Positions 49,143 through 57,888 of a stretch of 64,000 bases of DNA are shown one piece after another; within the stretch, counting starts at the first letter, position 1, and the number at the start of each line of letters is the position of its first letter. This stretch comes from Amycolatopsis acididurans. Its GTDB lineage: Bacteria > Actinomycetota > Actinomycetes > Mycobacteriales > Pseudonocardiaceae. A model generated the notes under the pieces. That model was not told the origin of the DNA and ran no database searches. It was given only the letters and a program-made list of their open reading frames with translations. The stretch is taken from NCBI RefSeq assembly GCF_012328925.1, contig NZ_JAAXLS010000001.1, forward strand, positions 186,001-250,000, written 5' to 3'. A program made the translations under genes and the position numbers.

Positions 49143-49959
49143 AGTCCTTCGGCGGCCGGGTGGACCAGCCGGAGCCGGGCCAGTTGAACCAGCCCGAGGA
49201 CGCGAACGTACCGCCGTCGGGGTGCACCGTGGTGCCGGTGATGTAGGACGACAAGGCGGAGGCGAGGAACACCACGCAGTTCGACACGTCGGAGGGCGTT
49301 CCGGCGCGGCCCATCGGGATGGTCACGCCCACGCCGTCCTCGCCGGAGGTTCCGTCGCCGGAGATCTTCAGCAGCCTCGGCGTCGGCGAGTAGTCCGGCG
49401 CCACGTTGTTGACCCGGATGCCGTCAGGTGCGACCTCGACGGCGAGTGTGCGCGCGAACTGTTCCACCGCCGCCTTCGCCGCGGAGTACACCGCGTAGCC
49501 CGGCGCGGCGCGGTGCGCCTCGATGGTGGTGAGGTTGACGATGCTGCCGCCCCGCCCGCCCGCGCGCATCCGCGGCACCGCGAGCGAGCACGCGTGCAGG
49601 ACGTGCAGCAAGTTGGTGCGCAGCACCGCGTTCCAGCCCTTGGGTGTGGTCTCGGTGAACGCGGCCCGGAACGTGCCACCGACGACGTTGACGAGCGTGT
49701 CCAGCCTCCCCCAGCGCTCGTCGGCGGCATCGAACAGACGGGTGAGCGTGTCCGGATCACGAGCGTCTCCGTGGTGCACGATCGCGTCCGAGAGCCTGCC
49801 GCGCAGGGTCTCGACCGCCTCGGCGTCGATGTCCACCACTGCGACGTGCACCCCATTGGCGTCCAAATCGGACACCACGGCCTCACCGAGGCCGCCGGCG
49901 CCGCCGGTGACCACCGCGACGGTGCCTGCCAGGCCGCCGCGTTCTTCGAACCAGCCCAT
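49129..49959 (-). CDS. Short-chain dehydrogenase/reductase
   Basis: The 276-residue SDR has TGGAGGLGEAVV, the acidic NAD-preferring VVDIDAEA, the catalytic Tyr/Lys in YSAAK, and SSYITGTTVHPDGG. The usual NNAG is NVVGG, so the Asn of that loop is shifted. A C-terminal tail rich in Trp and Gly (GWFNWPGSGWS) extends past the normal end and may cover the active site. The ATG at 49959 is chosen; a GTG at 49968 overlapping the previous stop is the alternative. Third gene of an SDR-F420 oxidoreductase-SDR operon. Confidence 0.82.
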   Translation of the reverse strand: MGWFEERGGLAGTVAVVTGGAGGLGEAVVSDLDANGVHVAVVDIDAEAVETLRGRLSDAIVHHGDARDPDTLTRLFDAADERWGRLDTLVNVVGGTFRAAFTETTPKGWNAVLRTNLLHVLHACSLAVPRMRAGGRGGSIVNLTTIEAHRAAPGYAVYSAAKAAVEQFARTLAVEVAPDGIRVNNVAPDYSPTPRLLKISGDGTSGEDGVGVTIPMGRAGTPSDVSNCVVFLASALSSYITGTTVHPDGGTFASSGWFNWPGSGWSTRPPKDFTVR

Positions 49960-49964
49960 CCGCC

Positions 49965-50867
49965 TCACCTCAGATACGTCGAGCCGAACGCGTCGATGAA
50001 CTCCAGCGTCTCGGTGCGGTCATAGCTGCCGTTGGACACGATCATCCACGTGACACCGGCTTTCTCGATCTCCGCGAGCGCCTCCCGGTGCCGGTCGGTG
50101 TCCACGGCGGGCGTGCCGATCCCCTCACCCTGATAGGAGTGCAGGACGTCGATCTCGTCGGTGCGCCCGGCCGCGGCCGCGCTCTCGCGCAGTTCGGTGA
50201 TCGCGGCAGCCAGTTCGCCGAGCGTGCCGAGCGCCGGCGTGCGGGCGGTGGCGCTGAGCTGTGCGCCGCCGGTCATCGGCATCCAGCCCTGCGCGCGCTG
50301 CGCGACGCGGCGGCGGGAGAGTTTCGAGTTGCCGCCCACCCAGATCGGAATCGGGTCCTGCACCGGGCGCGGCCGCGCGATCACGTCACGGGCGCTGAAA
50401 TGCAGCCCCTCGTAGCTGAACGGCTCGCCGCGCCAGTGCATCGGCAGCACGGCCAGTGCCTCGTCGAACAGTGCGTTGCGTTCCTCCAGCGACACGCCGA
50501 GCGCGTAGAACTCGCTTTTCTGATACCCGGTGCCGATGCCGAGGATCATCCGCCCGCCGGAGAGTTTGTCCAGTGTCGCGGCGGTTTTGGCGAGCAGGAA
50601 CGGGTTGCGGTAAGGAGCGACGGCCAGGTGCGTCAGGAGTTTGATTCCTCGCGTGGCGGCGGCCACGAAACTGAGTGCCACGAAAGGATCGAGCGTCTGG
50701 TGGCCGCCCGCTTCCAGCCAGCGGGCGCCGGGGATCGGATGCTCGCTGAAGGACATGCCGTCGAATCCGGCCCGTTCGACGGCGGCCGCGATCTCGGGCA
50801 GCGGGCCGGGGTCGAGTACGTCGCCGTCCGAGCCGTGCCGCTCCGGGTAGTGGTAGATGAACCGCAT
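49965..50867 (-). CDS. LLM-class F420-dependent oxidoreductase (Rv2161c-like)
   Basis: The 300-residue luciferase-like barrel has GFDGMSFSEHPIPG, LDPFVALSFVAAATRGIKLLTHLAVAP, SGGRMILGIGTGYQKSEFYALGV and PIPIWVGGNSKLSRRRVA, matching the F420 family typified by Rv2161c. A CTGGAGGA site precedes the ATG. It lies between two SDR genes in one operon (12- and 5-base spacers), suggesting linked redox steps on a ring intermediate. Confidence 0.83.
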   Translation of the reverse strand: MRFIYHYPERHGSDGDVLDPGPLPEIAAAVERAGFDGMSFSEHPIPGARWLEAGGHQTLDPFVALSFVAAATRGIKLLTHLAVAPYRNPFLLAKTAATLDKLSGGRMILGIGTGYQKSEFYALGVSLEERNALFDEALAVLPMHWRGEPFSYEGLHFSARDVIARPRPVQDPIPIWVGGNSKLSRRRVAQRAQGWMPMTGGAQLSATARTPALGTLGELAAAITELRESAAAAGRTDEIDVLHSYQGEGIGTPAVDTDRHREALAEIEKAGVTWMIVSNGSYDRTETLEFIDAFGSTYLR

Positions 50868-50879
50868 CTTTTCCTCCAG

Positions 50880-51614
50880 TCAGCGGGCGACATACCCGCC
50901 GTCGACGGGGATGGCCGTCCCGGTCACGAACGAGGACTCGTCGCTCGCGAGGAACAGCGCGGCCGCCGCGAGTTCGCCGGGCATGCCCCACCGGGCCATG
51001 GGCTGCGGCGGGATGAGATCCGGCGGGGGAGCCGAGCCCACCTCGCCGTCGGCCAGCCCGGTCCAGGTCATGCCGGGGCAGATCGCGTTCACCCGTACGC
51101 CCTTTTTCGCGAAGTCGAGCGCGGCGGACTTGGTGAGCTGCACGACCCCGCCCTTCGCGGCCGCGTAGCCGGCGAGTCCCTTCCAGCCGACGAGTGCCGA
51201 CGCGGAGGCGGTGTTGATCACCGAACCGCCGCCGCCCTCCAGCATCGCCGGGATTCCGTGCTTCATGCCGAGGAAGACGCCCTTGAGATTCACCGCGATC
51301 ACGGTGTCGAAGGTGTCCTCGTCGAGTTCGGTGACCGGCCCGCGCGGGCCGCCGAAACCCGCGTTGTTGAACAGCACGTCGAGCCTGCCGAACTCTCCGA
51401 CCGCGGTGGCGATCATGTGTGCCACGTCGGCGGAGTTGGCGACGTCGGTGTGCACGGCGACGCCGCCGGTCTCCTCGGCCGCCTCCTTTTCCCTTCCGCT
51501 GACATCCGCGCACACGACCTTCGCGCCCTCGCGCGCGAAGAGCACGGCGGCCGCCCTGCCGATTCCGGAGCCCGCCCCGGTGACCACCGCGACCTTGCCA
51601 GCGAGTCGACCCAT
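50880..51614 (-). CDS. Short-chain dehydrogenase/reductase
   Basis: The 244-residue SDR is canonical: TGAGSGIGRAAA, acidic VCADVSGRE (NAD preference), FNNAGFGG, catalytic Ser in NTASASALVG, YAAAK, and FVTGTAIPVDGGY. First gene of the three-gene operon; its promoter region is shared with the divergent aldehyde dehydrogenase and contains partial copies of the locus palindrome. Confidence 0.87.
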   Translation of the reverse strand: MGRLAGKVAVVTGAGSGIGRAAAVLFAREGAKVVCADVSGREKEAAEETGGVAVHTDVANSADVAHMIATAVGEFGRLDVLFNNAGFGGPRGPVTELDEDTFDTVIAVNLKGVFLGMKHGIPAMLEGGGGSVINTASASALVGWKGLAGYAAAKGGVVQLTKSAALDFAKKGVRVNAICPGMTWTGLADGEVGSAPPPDLIPPQPMARWGMPGELAAAALFLASDESSFVTGTAIPVDGGYVAR

Positions 51615-51659
51615 GGACCGATCTTATAGTGCCACTCTCTCTTTTGGGAAAGGTAATTC

Positions 51660-51696
51660 TTATTTAGTATTCTCTCCTAGAGAGAATTACATTTCC
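51660..51696. promoter_or_regulatory. Cluster of ATTCTC/GAGAAT half-sites
   Basis: TTATTTAGTATTCTC (51660-51674) has a perfect right half with TATTCT embedded, and GAGAATTACATTTCC (51682-51696) a perfect left half. Together they form the dyad ATTCTCTC-CTA-GAGAGAAT (51669-51687) upstream of the aldehyde dehydrogenase gene. Confidence 0.55.
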
Positions 51697-51711
51697 ACTG
51701 GAGGAGGGACC

Positions 51712-53157
51712 GTGGGCACGAACCAGCGCCTGCTCATCGATGGCCGGCTCGTCGAGACCGGGCGGACGTTCACTTCGCTCGACCCCGCGACCGGTGAGGT
51801 CCTCGGCAGTGCACCGGATGCCACGGTCGCCGACACCGAAACCGCGATCGCCGCCGCGCGCCGCGCCTTCGGCGGCACCGCCTGGCCCACCGACAAGGAC
51901 CTGCGCGTGCGCTGTCTCGGCCAGTTGCACCGGGCGCTCACCGAGCACGCCGAGGACCTGCGGGAGCTCACGATCAGCGAGGTCGGCGCTCCGCGCACGC
52001 TCACCCACGGCGCCCAGCTCGACGAGCCCATCGATCTGGTTCGCTACTACGGGCAACTGCTGGACACCTACCCGCTGACCGAAGACCTCGGCGAGGTCGG
52101 CTACCAGGGGCAGCGTCACCACCGCTGGGTGGAGAAGGAGGCGGCGGGCGTGGCCGCCGCGATCATCCCGTACAACTTCCCGGTGCAGCTCGCGCTCGCC
52201 AAACTGGCACCCGCCCTCGCGGCCGGCTGCACGGTGGTGCTCAAGGCCCCGCCCGACACCCCGCTGGTGACACTGGCGCTGGGCCGGCTCATCGCCGAGC
52301 ACACCGACATCCCGGCGGGTGTGGTCAACGTGCTCAGCTCGTCGGAGACGGCGGTGGGGGAGCTGCTCACCACGCATCCGGACGTCGACGTCGTCAGCTT
52401 CACCGGGTCGACCGCGACCGGCCGCCGGATCCTCGCCGCGGCGAGCGGCACCGTGAAGAAGGTCTTCCTCGAACTGGGCGGGAAATCGGCCCTGATCATG
52501 CTCGACGACGCCGACGTGCGTGCCGCGTCGATGCACGCCGCCTTCGGTATCTGCCTGCACGCCGGGCAGGGCTGCGCGCTCAACTCGCGGCTGCTGGTGC
52601 CCCGAGCGCGGCACGACGAGATCGCCGAGCAGGTCGCGCGCTATCTCGGCAAGGTGAGCTACGGCGATCCACACGACCCGAAAACGTATATGGGGCCGCT
52701 GATCAGCGAGCGTCAACGAGACAAAGTGGACGGTATGGTGCGGCGGGCCGTCGAGGCGGGCGCGAAGCTCATCACCGGCGGTGAGCGGGTCGATCCCGGC
52801 TTCTTCTACCGGCCGACCCTGCTGGCCGGGGTGGACCCGGCGAGCGAGATCGCGCAGGACGAGGTGTTCGGGCCGGTCCTGGCGATGATCCCGTACAGCG
52901 ACGACGACGAAGCCGTCGCGATCGCCAACAACTCCATCTACGGCCTCTCAGGCGCCATTCACGGCGGCGACCAGCAGCGCGCGCTCGGCATGGCGCGCCG
53001 CATCCGCACCGGCACCTTCAGCATCAACGGCGGCAACTACTTCTTCTCCGACACGCCCTTCGGCGGGTACAAGCAGTCCGGCATCGGGCGCGAGAAGGGC
53101 GTGGCGGGGCTCGAGGAGTTCCTGGAGACCAAGACCTACGGAGTGGTCGCGGCCTGA
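51712..53157 (+). CDS. NAD(P)-dependent aldehyde dehydrogenase
   Basis: The 481-residue ALDH has IIPYNFPVQ, the catalytic Glu in LELGGKSALI, the catalytic Cys in HAGQGCALNSRLL and DEVFGPVLAMI. The GTG start is supported by GGAGGAGG seven bases upstream; the frame stays open further 5' only through the divergent promoter and SDR gene. As a single-gene unit under the same operator type, it probably oxidises an aldehyde arising from ring or side-chain cleavage. Confidence 0.87.
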   Translation: MGTNQRLLIDGRLVETGRTFTSLDPATGEVLGSAPDATVADTETAIAAARRAFGGTAWPTDKDLRVRCLGQLHRALTEHAEDLRELTISEVGAPRTLTHGAQLDEPIDLVRYYGQLLDTYPLTEDLGEVGYQGQRHHRWVEKEAAGVAAAIIPYNFPVQLALAKLAPALAAGCTVVLKAPPDTPLVTLALGRLIAEHTDIPAGVVNVLSSSETAVGELLTTHPDVDVVSFTGSTATGRRILAAASGTVKKVFLELGGKSALIMLDDADVRAASMHAAFGICLHAGQGCALNSRLLVPRARHDEIAEQVARYLGKVSYGDPHDPKTYMGPLISERQRDKVDGMVRRAVEAGAKLITGGERVDPGFFYRPTLLAGVDPASEIAQDEVFGPVLAMIPYSDDDEAVAIANNSIYGLSGAIHGGDQQRALGMARRIRTGTFSINGGNYFFSDTPFGGYKQSGIGREKGVAGLEEFLETKTYGVVAA

Positions 53158-53191
53158 GGTGACGGAGGGCGCCGTGGCGCCCTCCGTCACC
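53158..53191. terminator. Bidirectional hairpin terminator
   Basis: A perfect 16-bp stem (GGTGACGGAGGGCGCC at 53158-53173, complement at 53176-53191) begins one base after the aldehyde dehydrogenase gene and overlaps the last codon of the convergent acyl-CoA dehydrogenase gene. No T tract is present. Confidence 0.75.
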
Positions 53192-54413
53192 GTCCCTGCT
53201 TGACGTCCCGGAACGGCACGTCGCGGTCGGCGGCGTACTCGCGTGGCATGCCGAGCACGCGTTCGCTGATCACGTTGCGCGCCATCTCCGCGCTGCCGCC
53301 CGCGATGCCGTTGGCCTGGCGGTAGATGTAGTCGGCTCCGACACGGCCGAGGCCCTGGCTACCGTCCCGGTCGCCCGTCACGCCGGCCGCGGCCGCGATC
53401 CGCAACGCGAGATCCGTCTGCAGCCACACGCTTTCGGCGCGGAACAGGCGGATGATCGAACTCGCCGACGGTTCCATCGCACCCGAGCCGATGGCCTGGC
53501 CCACCCGGTCCACGAGTTGCTGCTCCACCAGCCGCATCGACCGCGCCTCCCCGATGTCCTCCCGCACCCTCGGGTCGCCGAGCTGCCCGGTGCGCTGCGC
53601 GAGATCGACCAGATCGGCCACTTCGCCGGCGATCCGCGGCCGTGCCCCGCTGAAGTACGGCGATCCGCCGCCCATCGCGGTGCGCTCGTGGTACAGCTGG
53701 CGCGAGGCCACGGCCCAGCCGCCGTTGACCTCACCGAGCACGCATTCCGCGGGCAGCACGACGTCGTCGAAGAACTCCTGGCAGAACTCGTCCGATCCGT
53801 TGGTCTGCCGGATCCGCTTGATCGTGACGCCCGGCCCGTGCACGGGCATCAGGAACATCGTCAACCCCTGATGCTTGGGCACGTCCCAGTCGGTGCGCGC
53901 GAGGCACAGCGCGTAGTCCGCCGCGTAGGCGCCCGAGCTCCAGATCTTCGAACCGTTGAGAATCCAGGTGTCCCCGTCGCGCTCGGCCCGCGTGGTGAGC
54001 CCGGCGAGATCCGAGCCGCCCCGTGGCTCGGACAGGAACTGCACGAGGATTTCCTCACCCCGCAGCACCGCGGGCAGGTGTGTTCGTTTCTGTTCTTCGG
54101 ATCCCATGTCGAGGATGGTGGGCGCGCAGATGCCGAACGTCGGCATGTTCAGCATCAACGGCATCTCGTACGGCAGCGACTCCTCGGTGAAGGCGCGCTG
54201 GTGCAGCCTCGTCAGGCCCTGGCCGCCGTACTCCGCCGGAAAGCAGATGCCCGCGAAACCCCCGTCGTACAGCCGTCGCTGCAGCACCCTCGCCCGCTCC
54301 CACATGGCCTCGTCACCGTCCAGAGTGAACGATTCCGGTGCGGGAGGGAGGTTCTCCTTGAGCCAGCGGCGGGCCCGCATCCGGAAGTCCCCGACGGGTT
54401 CGATCTCACTCAT
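53187..54413 (-). CDS. Acyl-CoA dehydrogenase, large subunit of a heteromeric pair
   Basis: The 408-residue flavoprotein has FLSEPRGGSDLAGL, ILNGSKIWSSGAYAADYAL and the C-terminal IAGGSAEMARNVISERVLGMP. As in the 39.2-kb gene, the classical catalytic Glu of Tyr-Glu-Gly-Thr is replaced by Gly. Its ATG overlaps the stop codon of the upstream small-subunit gene, so the two are co-translated and probably form an alpha2-beta2 enzyme. Confidence 0.85.
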   Translation of the reverse strand: MSEIEPVGDFRMRARRWLKENLPPAPESFTLDGDEAMWERARVLQRRLYDGGFAGICFPAEYGGQGLTRLHQRAFTEESLPYEMPLMLNMPTFGICAPTILDMGSEEQKRTHLPAVLRGEEILVQFLSEPRGGSDLAGLTTRAERDGDTWILNGSKIWSSGAYAADYALCLARTDWDVPKHQGLTMFLMPVHGPGVTIKRIRQTNGSDEFCQEFFDDVVLPAECVLGEVNGGWAVASRQLYHERTAMGGGSPYFSGARPRIAGEVADLVDLAQRTGQLGDPRVREDIGEARSMRLVEQQLVDRVGQAIGSGAMEPSASSIIRLFRAESVWLQTDLALRIAAAAGVTGDRDGSQGLGRVGADYIYRQANGIAGGSAEMARNVISERVLGMPREYAADRDVPFRDVKQGR

Positions 54414-55528
54414 GCGGCACTCCTGGTCGGCAGATCGGCGATGCGGCGCCGGTGTTCCTCCGGCGTTCCGTACAGGGCTCGGTAGAGCGTGACGCGCCGC
54501 AGGAACAAATGAATGTCGTGCTCCCAGGTGACACCGATCCCGCCGTGCATCTGGACGCAGTCCTGGATGACGGCGGGCGCCTTCGCGCCGATGTAGGACT
54601 TCGCGGCGCTGACCGCTTCGACGGCGGCGGACGGGTCCTCGTCCAGCAGCCGGGCGGCCGCGTTCGCCGTCGCGTGGCAGGCCTCCAGCCAGGTCTTGTT
54701 GTCCGCCATCCGGTGTTTGAGCGCCTGGTAGGAAGCCAGCGGGCGGCCGAAGGTGTAGCGGTCGAACATCCACCGCACGGTGAACTCCATCGTGCGCTCC
54801 AGCGCACCGGCCATCTCCGCGCTCGCGAGCGCGGCCGCCACCAGCAACTGGGCCTCGAACGCATCGGCCGCGTCGGTACCGCGTTGCACGACGGACGCGG
54901 GCTCGACGGCGACATCGGCGAAATCGACGTGCGCGGTCCGCCGCACCAGATCGAGTGTCCACACGGGAGTGACGGTCACCCCGGGTGCGTCGGCGGGCAC
55001 GAGCAACTGCACGAGCCCGTCCGGACCGCGAGCCGTCACCAGGAAGACGTCGGCCTGGTCGCCGGACTCGACGCGGTCGACGCCGCCGGACAACCGGAAC
55101 CCGGCACCGTCCGGCGTCGCGGTGGCGCCGAACCGGTCCAGCCCGCGCCCGGGCTCGCAGAACGCCCACGCGGCAAGGCTTTCCCCTTCGACGATCGCCG
55201 AGACGGCGTCGGTGAACCCGGCGCGGACGAGGCCGGTGAGCACGGCGCTGGTGGTGGTCAGCGCACCCGGCGCGCACGCGCGGCCCAGTTCCCCGGCGAC
55301 GATGGCGAGATCGGTCATCGGCGCGCCGGAAATGCTTCCGCCGCCGAGGTGTTCGGGCACCAGCATCGAGGTCCAGCCGAGCCCGGCGGCCTGCCGCCAC
55401 CACTCGCGGTCGAACCCGGTGCCGGTCTCCGCGAGCTCGCGGATCCGGCTGATCGGCGTGGTATCGTGCAGAAATTCCCGGGTTGTCGACTGGAACAACC
55501 GCTGATCGGGACTCAGGTCGAGGTTCAC
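54410..55528 (-). CDS. Acyl-CoA dehydrogenase, small subunit of a heteromeric pair
   Basis: The 372-residue protein has the fold and C-terminal helices of the family (DRYTFGRPLASYQALKHRMAD, QMHGGIGVTWEHDIHLF), but the FAD-loop motif normally reading SEP-GSD is replaced by CEPGRGLDRFG. A Glu in LERTMEFTV aligns by eye with the long-chain-type catalytic base. It overlaps the next gene by four bases. The pair is the second of three in the locus. Confidence 0.82.
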   Translation of the reverse strand: MNLDLSPDQRLFQSTTREFLHDTTPISRIRELAETGTGFDREWWRQAAGLGWTSMLVPEHLGGGSISGAPMTDLAIVAGELGRACAPGALTTTSAVLTGLVRAGFTDAVSAIVEGESLAAWAFCEPGRGLDRFGATATPDGAGFRLSGGVDRVESGDQADVFLVTARGPDGLVQLLVPADAPGVTVTPVWTLDLVRRTAHVDFADVAVEPASVVQRGTDAADAFEAQLLVAAALASAEMAGALERTMEFTVRWMFDRYTFGRPLASYQALKHRMADNKTWLEACHATANAAARLLDEDPSAAVEAVSAAKSYIGAKAPAVIQDCVQMHGGIGVTWEHDIHLFLRRVTLYRALYGTPEEHRRRIADLPTRSAA

Positions 55529-55560
55529 TGTTCTGTCCTCGGGTAGATGGGGTAGATCCG

Positions 55561-56358
55561 ATGCGACTGGGATTCGTGGGTGCCGGCAGGATGGGCCGCC
55601 CGATGGTGACGAGGCTGCTGGCGGCGGGACATCAGGCGCGGGTGCTGGGCCGATCGGCGGCGGTGCGCGAGGCGCTGGCCGCCGAAGGCGCGGACGTGGT
55701 GGGGGAGACCGGTTCCGTCGCCGACGGCGCGGACGCCGTCGTGGTGTGCGTGTTCAGCGACGAGCAGGTGCGTGAGGTCTGCCTCGGCGGAGCCCTGCTC
55801 GACCGCATGCTGCCGGGTTCGGTGCTCGTCGTGCACACCACCGGAAGTCCAAGCACCGCCGGGGAAATCGCCGCCCGGGCCGCGCACATCTCGGTGCTCG
55901 ACGCTCCGGTCAGCGGCGGCCCGCACGACATCGCCGCCGGCAGGCTGACGTTGTTCGTCGGCGGCGCGGAGGACGCCGTGGCGCGGGTGCGTCCCGTGCT
56001 CGGCAGTTACGCGGATCCGGTGCTGCACGTCGGTGCCCTCGGTGCGGGCCAGCGCGTCAAGCTGATCAACAACGCCCTGTTCGCCGCCCACATCGGCCTG
56101 CTCACCGAGGCCGTGCGCGTGGCGGGACAGCTGGGCGTCGCCGAGGAGCCGCTGCTCGGCGCGCTGTCGCACGGCAGTGCCGCGAGCCGTGCGCTGGCCG
56201 GTGCGGCCGCACGCCGGTCCGTCGCGGCCTTCACCGAGAACGTGCGTGACTTCCTCGGCAAGGACGTGGCCGTGGCCAGGACGGTCGCCGCCGAACTGGG
56301 TGGCGACCTGCGCGCCATCGACACCGCGATCGACGCGATCGCGCCGCGGCGGCCCTGA
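55561..56358 (+). CDS. 3-hydroxyisobutyrate-dehydrogenase-like NAD(P)-dependent oxidoreductase
   Basis: The 265-residue beta-hydroxyacid dehydrogenase has the dinucleotide motif LGFVGAGRMGRPMV, the substrate loop LDAPVSGGPHDIAAG and the catalytic Lys in RVKLINNALFAA. It is slightly shorter than the 41.4-kb paralogue. The start at 55561 is set by alignment; the ribosome binding site is weak. Single gene divergent from an acyl-CoA dehydrogenase pair, with only 32 bases between the start codons. Confidence 0.82.
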   Translation: MRLGFVGAGRMGRPMVTRLLAAGHQARVLGRSAAVREALAAEGADVVGETGSVADGADAVVVCVFSDEQVREVCLGGALLDRMLPGSVLVVHTTGSPSTAGEIAARAAHISVLDAPVSGGPHDIAAGRLTLFVGGAEDAVARVRPVLGSYADPVLHVGALGAGQRVKLINNALFAAHIGLLTEAVRVAGQLGVAEEPLLGALSHGSAASRALAGAAARRSVAAFTENVRDFLGKDVAVARTVAAELGGDLRAIDTAIDAIAPRRP

Positions 56359-56384
56359 CCTGCCCGCACTCTCCACTGTGGACT

Positions 56385-57551
56385 TCAGACCTCGACCACG
56401 ACGGCGCCGCCCTGCCCGCCGCCGGCGCACATCGCGGCCACGCCGATCCCGCCGCCGCGCCGCCGCAGTTCGTGCGTGAGCGTGGTCAGCATCCGGGCGC
56501 CGGTGGCGGCCACCGGATGGCCGAGACTGCATCCGCTGCCGTGGATGTTGACCGTCTCCTCGTCGATGCCCAGTTCCTGGCACGCCGCGACCGGCACCGA
56601 CGCGAACGCCTCGTTGATCTCCCACAGGTGCACGTCGGGCACCGACAGTCCGGCCCGGCCGAGGACCTTGACGATCGAGTCGATCGCGCCGACGCCGGTG
56701 AACCGCGGATCGACACCGGCGGCGGCCCAGGCCCGCACACGGCCGAGGCCGGTCAGACCGGCCTCGCGCACGAGATCGCCGGACGCGAGCGTGAGCGCCG
56801 CGGCCCCGTCGTTGGCGCCGCAGGCGTTGCCGGCGGTGATGGAGAAACCCTCGATCTCGGGATGCAGCGGCTTGAGCGCGGCTACCTTCTCCAGCGACGT
56901 GTCGCGCCGAGGATGCTCGTCGACCGCGAACTCGGTGACGGTGCCGTCCTTGCGGGTCACCGTGACCGGCGCGATCTCGTCGGCGAAGGTCCCCGCGTCG
57001 ATCGCGGCGATCGCACGCTGGTGGGAGCGCACCGCCCACGCGTCCATCCGCTCCCGGCTGATCCCGTACTTGTGCGCGACGTTCCAGCCGACGGTCAGCG
57101 TCACGTCGTCGTTGGCGGTCTCGGTCTGCGGGAACGTCGGCGGGTTGCGGGTCACGGTTTCGTCCGAGCCCGGCACGCGCCAGACGTTCTTCGGGCCCAG
57201 CGACGAGGACTGCACGCCACCGGCCACGACGGCGCGGTCCATGCCGGCGCGGATGCTCGCGGCGGCGTTGCCGACCGTGGTGAGGCTGCCCGCGCAGTGC
57301 CGGTTCACCGCCTGCCCCGCCAGGTGCGTCATGCCCGCGGCTACGGCGGCGTAGCGCGCGAGATCTCCGCCGCCGTACATCGATTCCGCGAACATCACGT
57401 CGTCGAGGGACTCCGGCGCCAGGCCCGACCGGCGAACCGACTCCACGAGCACGTGGGTGGCCAGGGCCTCGGCCGGGGTCTCGGTCAGCGTGCCCTTGCG
57501 CGCGGTGCCGACCGGGGTCCGCACCGCGCTGATGATCACCGCGTCGGTCAT
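56385..57551 (-). CDS. Thiolase (acetyl-CoA acyltransferase)
   Basis: The 388-residue thiolase has the acylated Cys in NRHCAGSLTTVGNA (near residue 85), the NEAF motif in LWEINEAFASVP, the His of GSGCSLGHPVAATGARM and the second Cys in AAMCAGGGQGGA. It is a degradative-type thiolase that would release acetyl-CoA or propionyl-CoA at the end of a beta-oxidation turn. The ATG at 57551 follows GAGG; an in-frame ATG 21 bases upstream is possible. Coupled with a small upstream gene. Confidence 0.88.
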   Translation of the reverse strand: MTDAVIISAVRTPVGTARKGTLTETPAEALATHVLVESVRRSGLAPESLDDVMFAESMYGGGDLARYAAVAAGMTHLAGQAVNRHCAGSLTTVGNAAASIRAGMDRAVVAGGVQSSSLGPKNVWRVPGSDETVTRNPPTFPQTETANDDVTLTVGWNVAHKYGISRERMDAWAVRSHQRAIAAIDAGTFADEIAPVTVTRKDGTVTEFAVDEHPRRDTSLEKVAALKPLHPEIEGFSITAGNACGANDGAAALTLASGDLVREAGLTGLGRVRAWAAAGVDPRFTGVGAIDSIVKVLGRAGLSVPDVHLWEINEAFASVPVAACQELGIDEETVNIHGSGCSLGHPVAATGARMLTTLTHELRRRGGGIGVAAMCAGGGQGGAVVVEV

Positions 57552-57561
57552 CGGGGAAACC

Positions 57562-57789
57562 TCATCCTTCATCCAGGAACAAATTCGGCCGCGGGTCGTC
57601 CCCGCCGCCGTAGCGGGACAGATCGTCCACACCGGCCTCTTCGAGCACGTGCGGGTTCGCCGAGTTCCGCGGTGCGGGCAGGCAGGACTGGGTGAGCAGG
57701 AACGTGCCTCGCACGTCCTCTTCGCGGCGGACATCGCCGACCACGGCGGCCGCCTTGCCGCCGGCCAGGTCGTTGCGCCTGTCAGGCAT
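57562..57789 (-). CDS. Small hypothetical protein upstream of the thiolase
   Basis: The 75-residue product (MPDRRNDLAGGKAAAVVGD start, DDPRPNLFLDEG end) has a good GGGAG ribosome binding site five bases from its ATG and ends ten bases before the thiolase start. There are charged and Gly/Pro-rich segments and a single Cys. I do not recognise the family. It might be a remnant of a small thiolase partner (DUF35-like), but the zinc-ribbon cysteines are absent. Confidence 0.45.
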   Translation of the reverse strand: MPDRRNDLAGGKAAAVVGDVRREEDVRGTFLLTQSCLPAPRNSANPHVLEEAGVDDLSRYGGGDDPRPNLFLDEG

Positions 57790-57801
57790 CGCTCTCCCGA
57801 A

Positions 57802-57842
57802 GTTCTCAAAGCTTCATTCTCAATGATGGTATTGGCATTCTC
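57802..57842. promoter_or_regulatory. Three ATTCTC-type half-sites
   Basis: GTTCTC (57802-57807), ATTCTC (57816-57821) and ATTCTC (57837-57842) lie in the divergent region between the thiolase operon and the F420-type/FadD operon. GGTATTGGCATTCTC (57828-57842) is the best full-site alignment. Weaker than the sites at 38.2 and 48.2 kb. Confidence 0.4.
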
Positions 57843-57888
57843 GCTTTTCGCAAGTAGCGTAATCACACATGGACGACGTGGAGGACCC

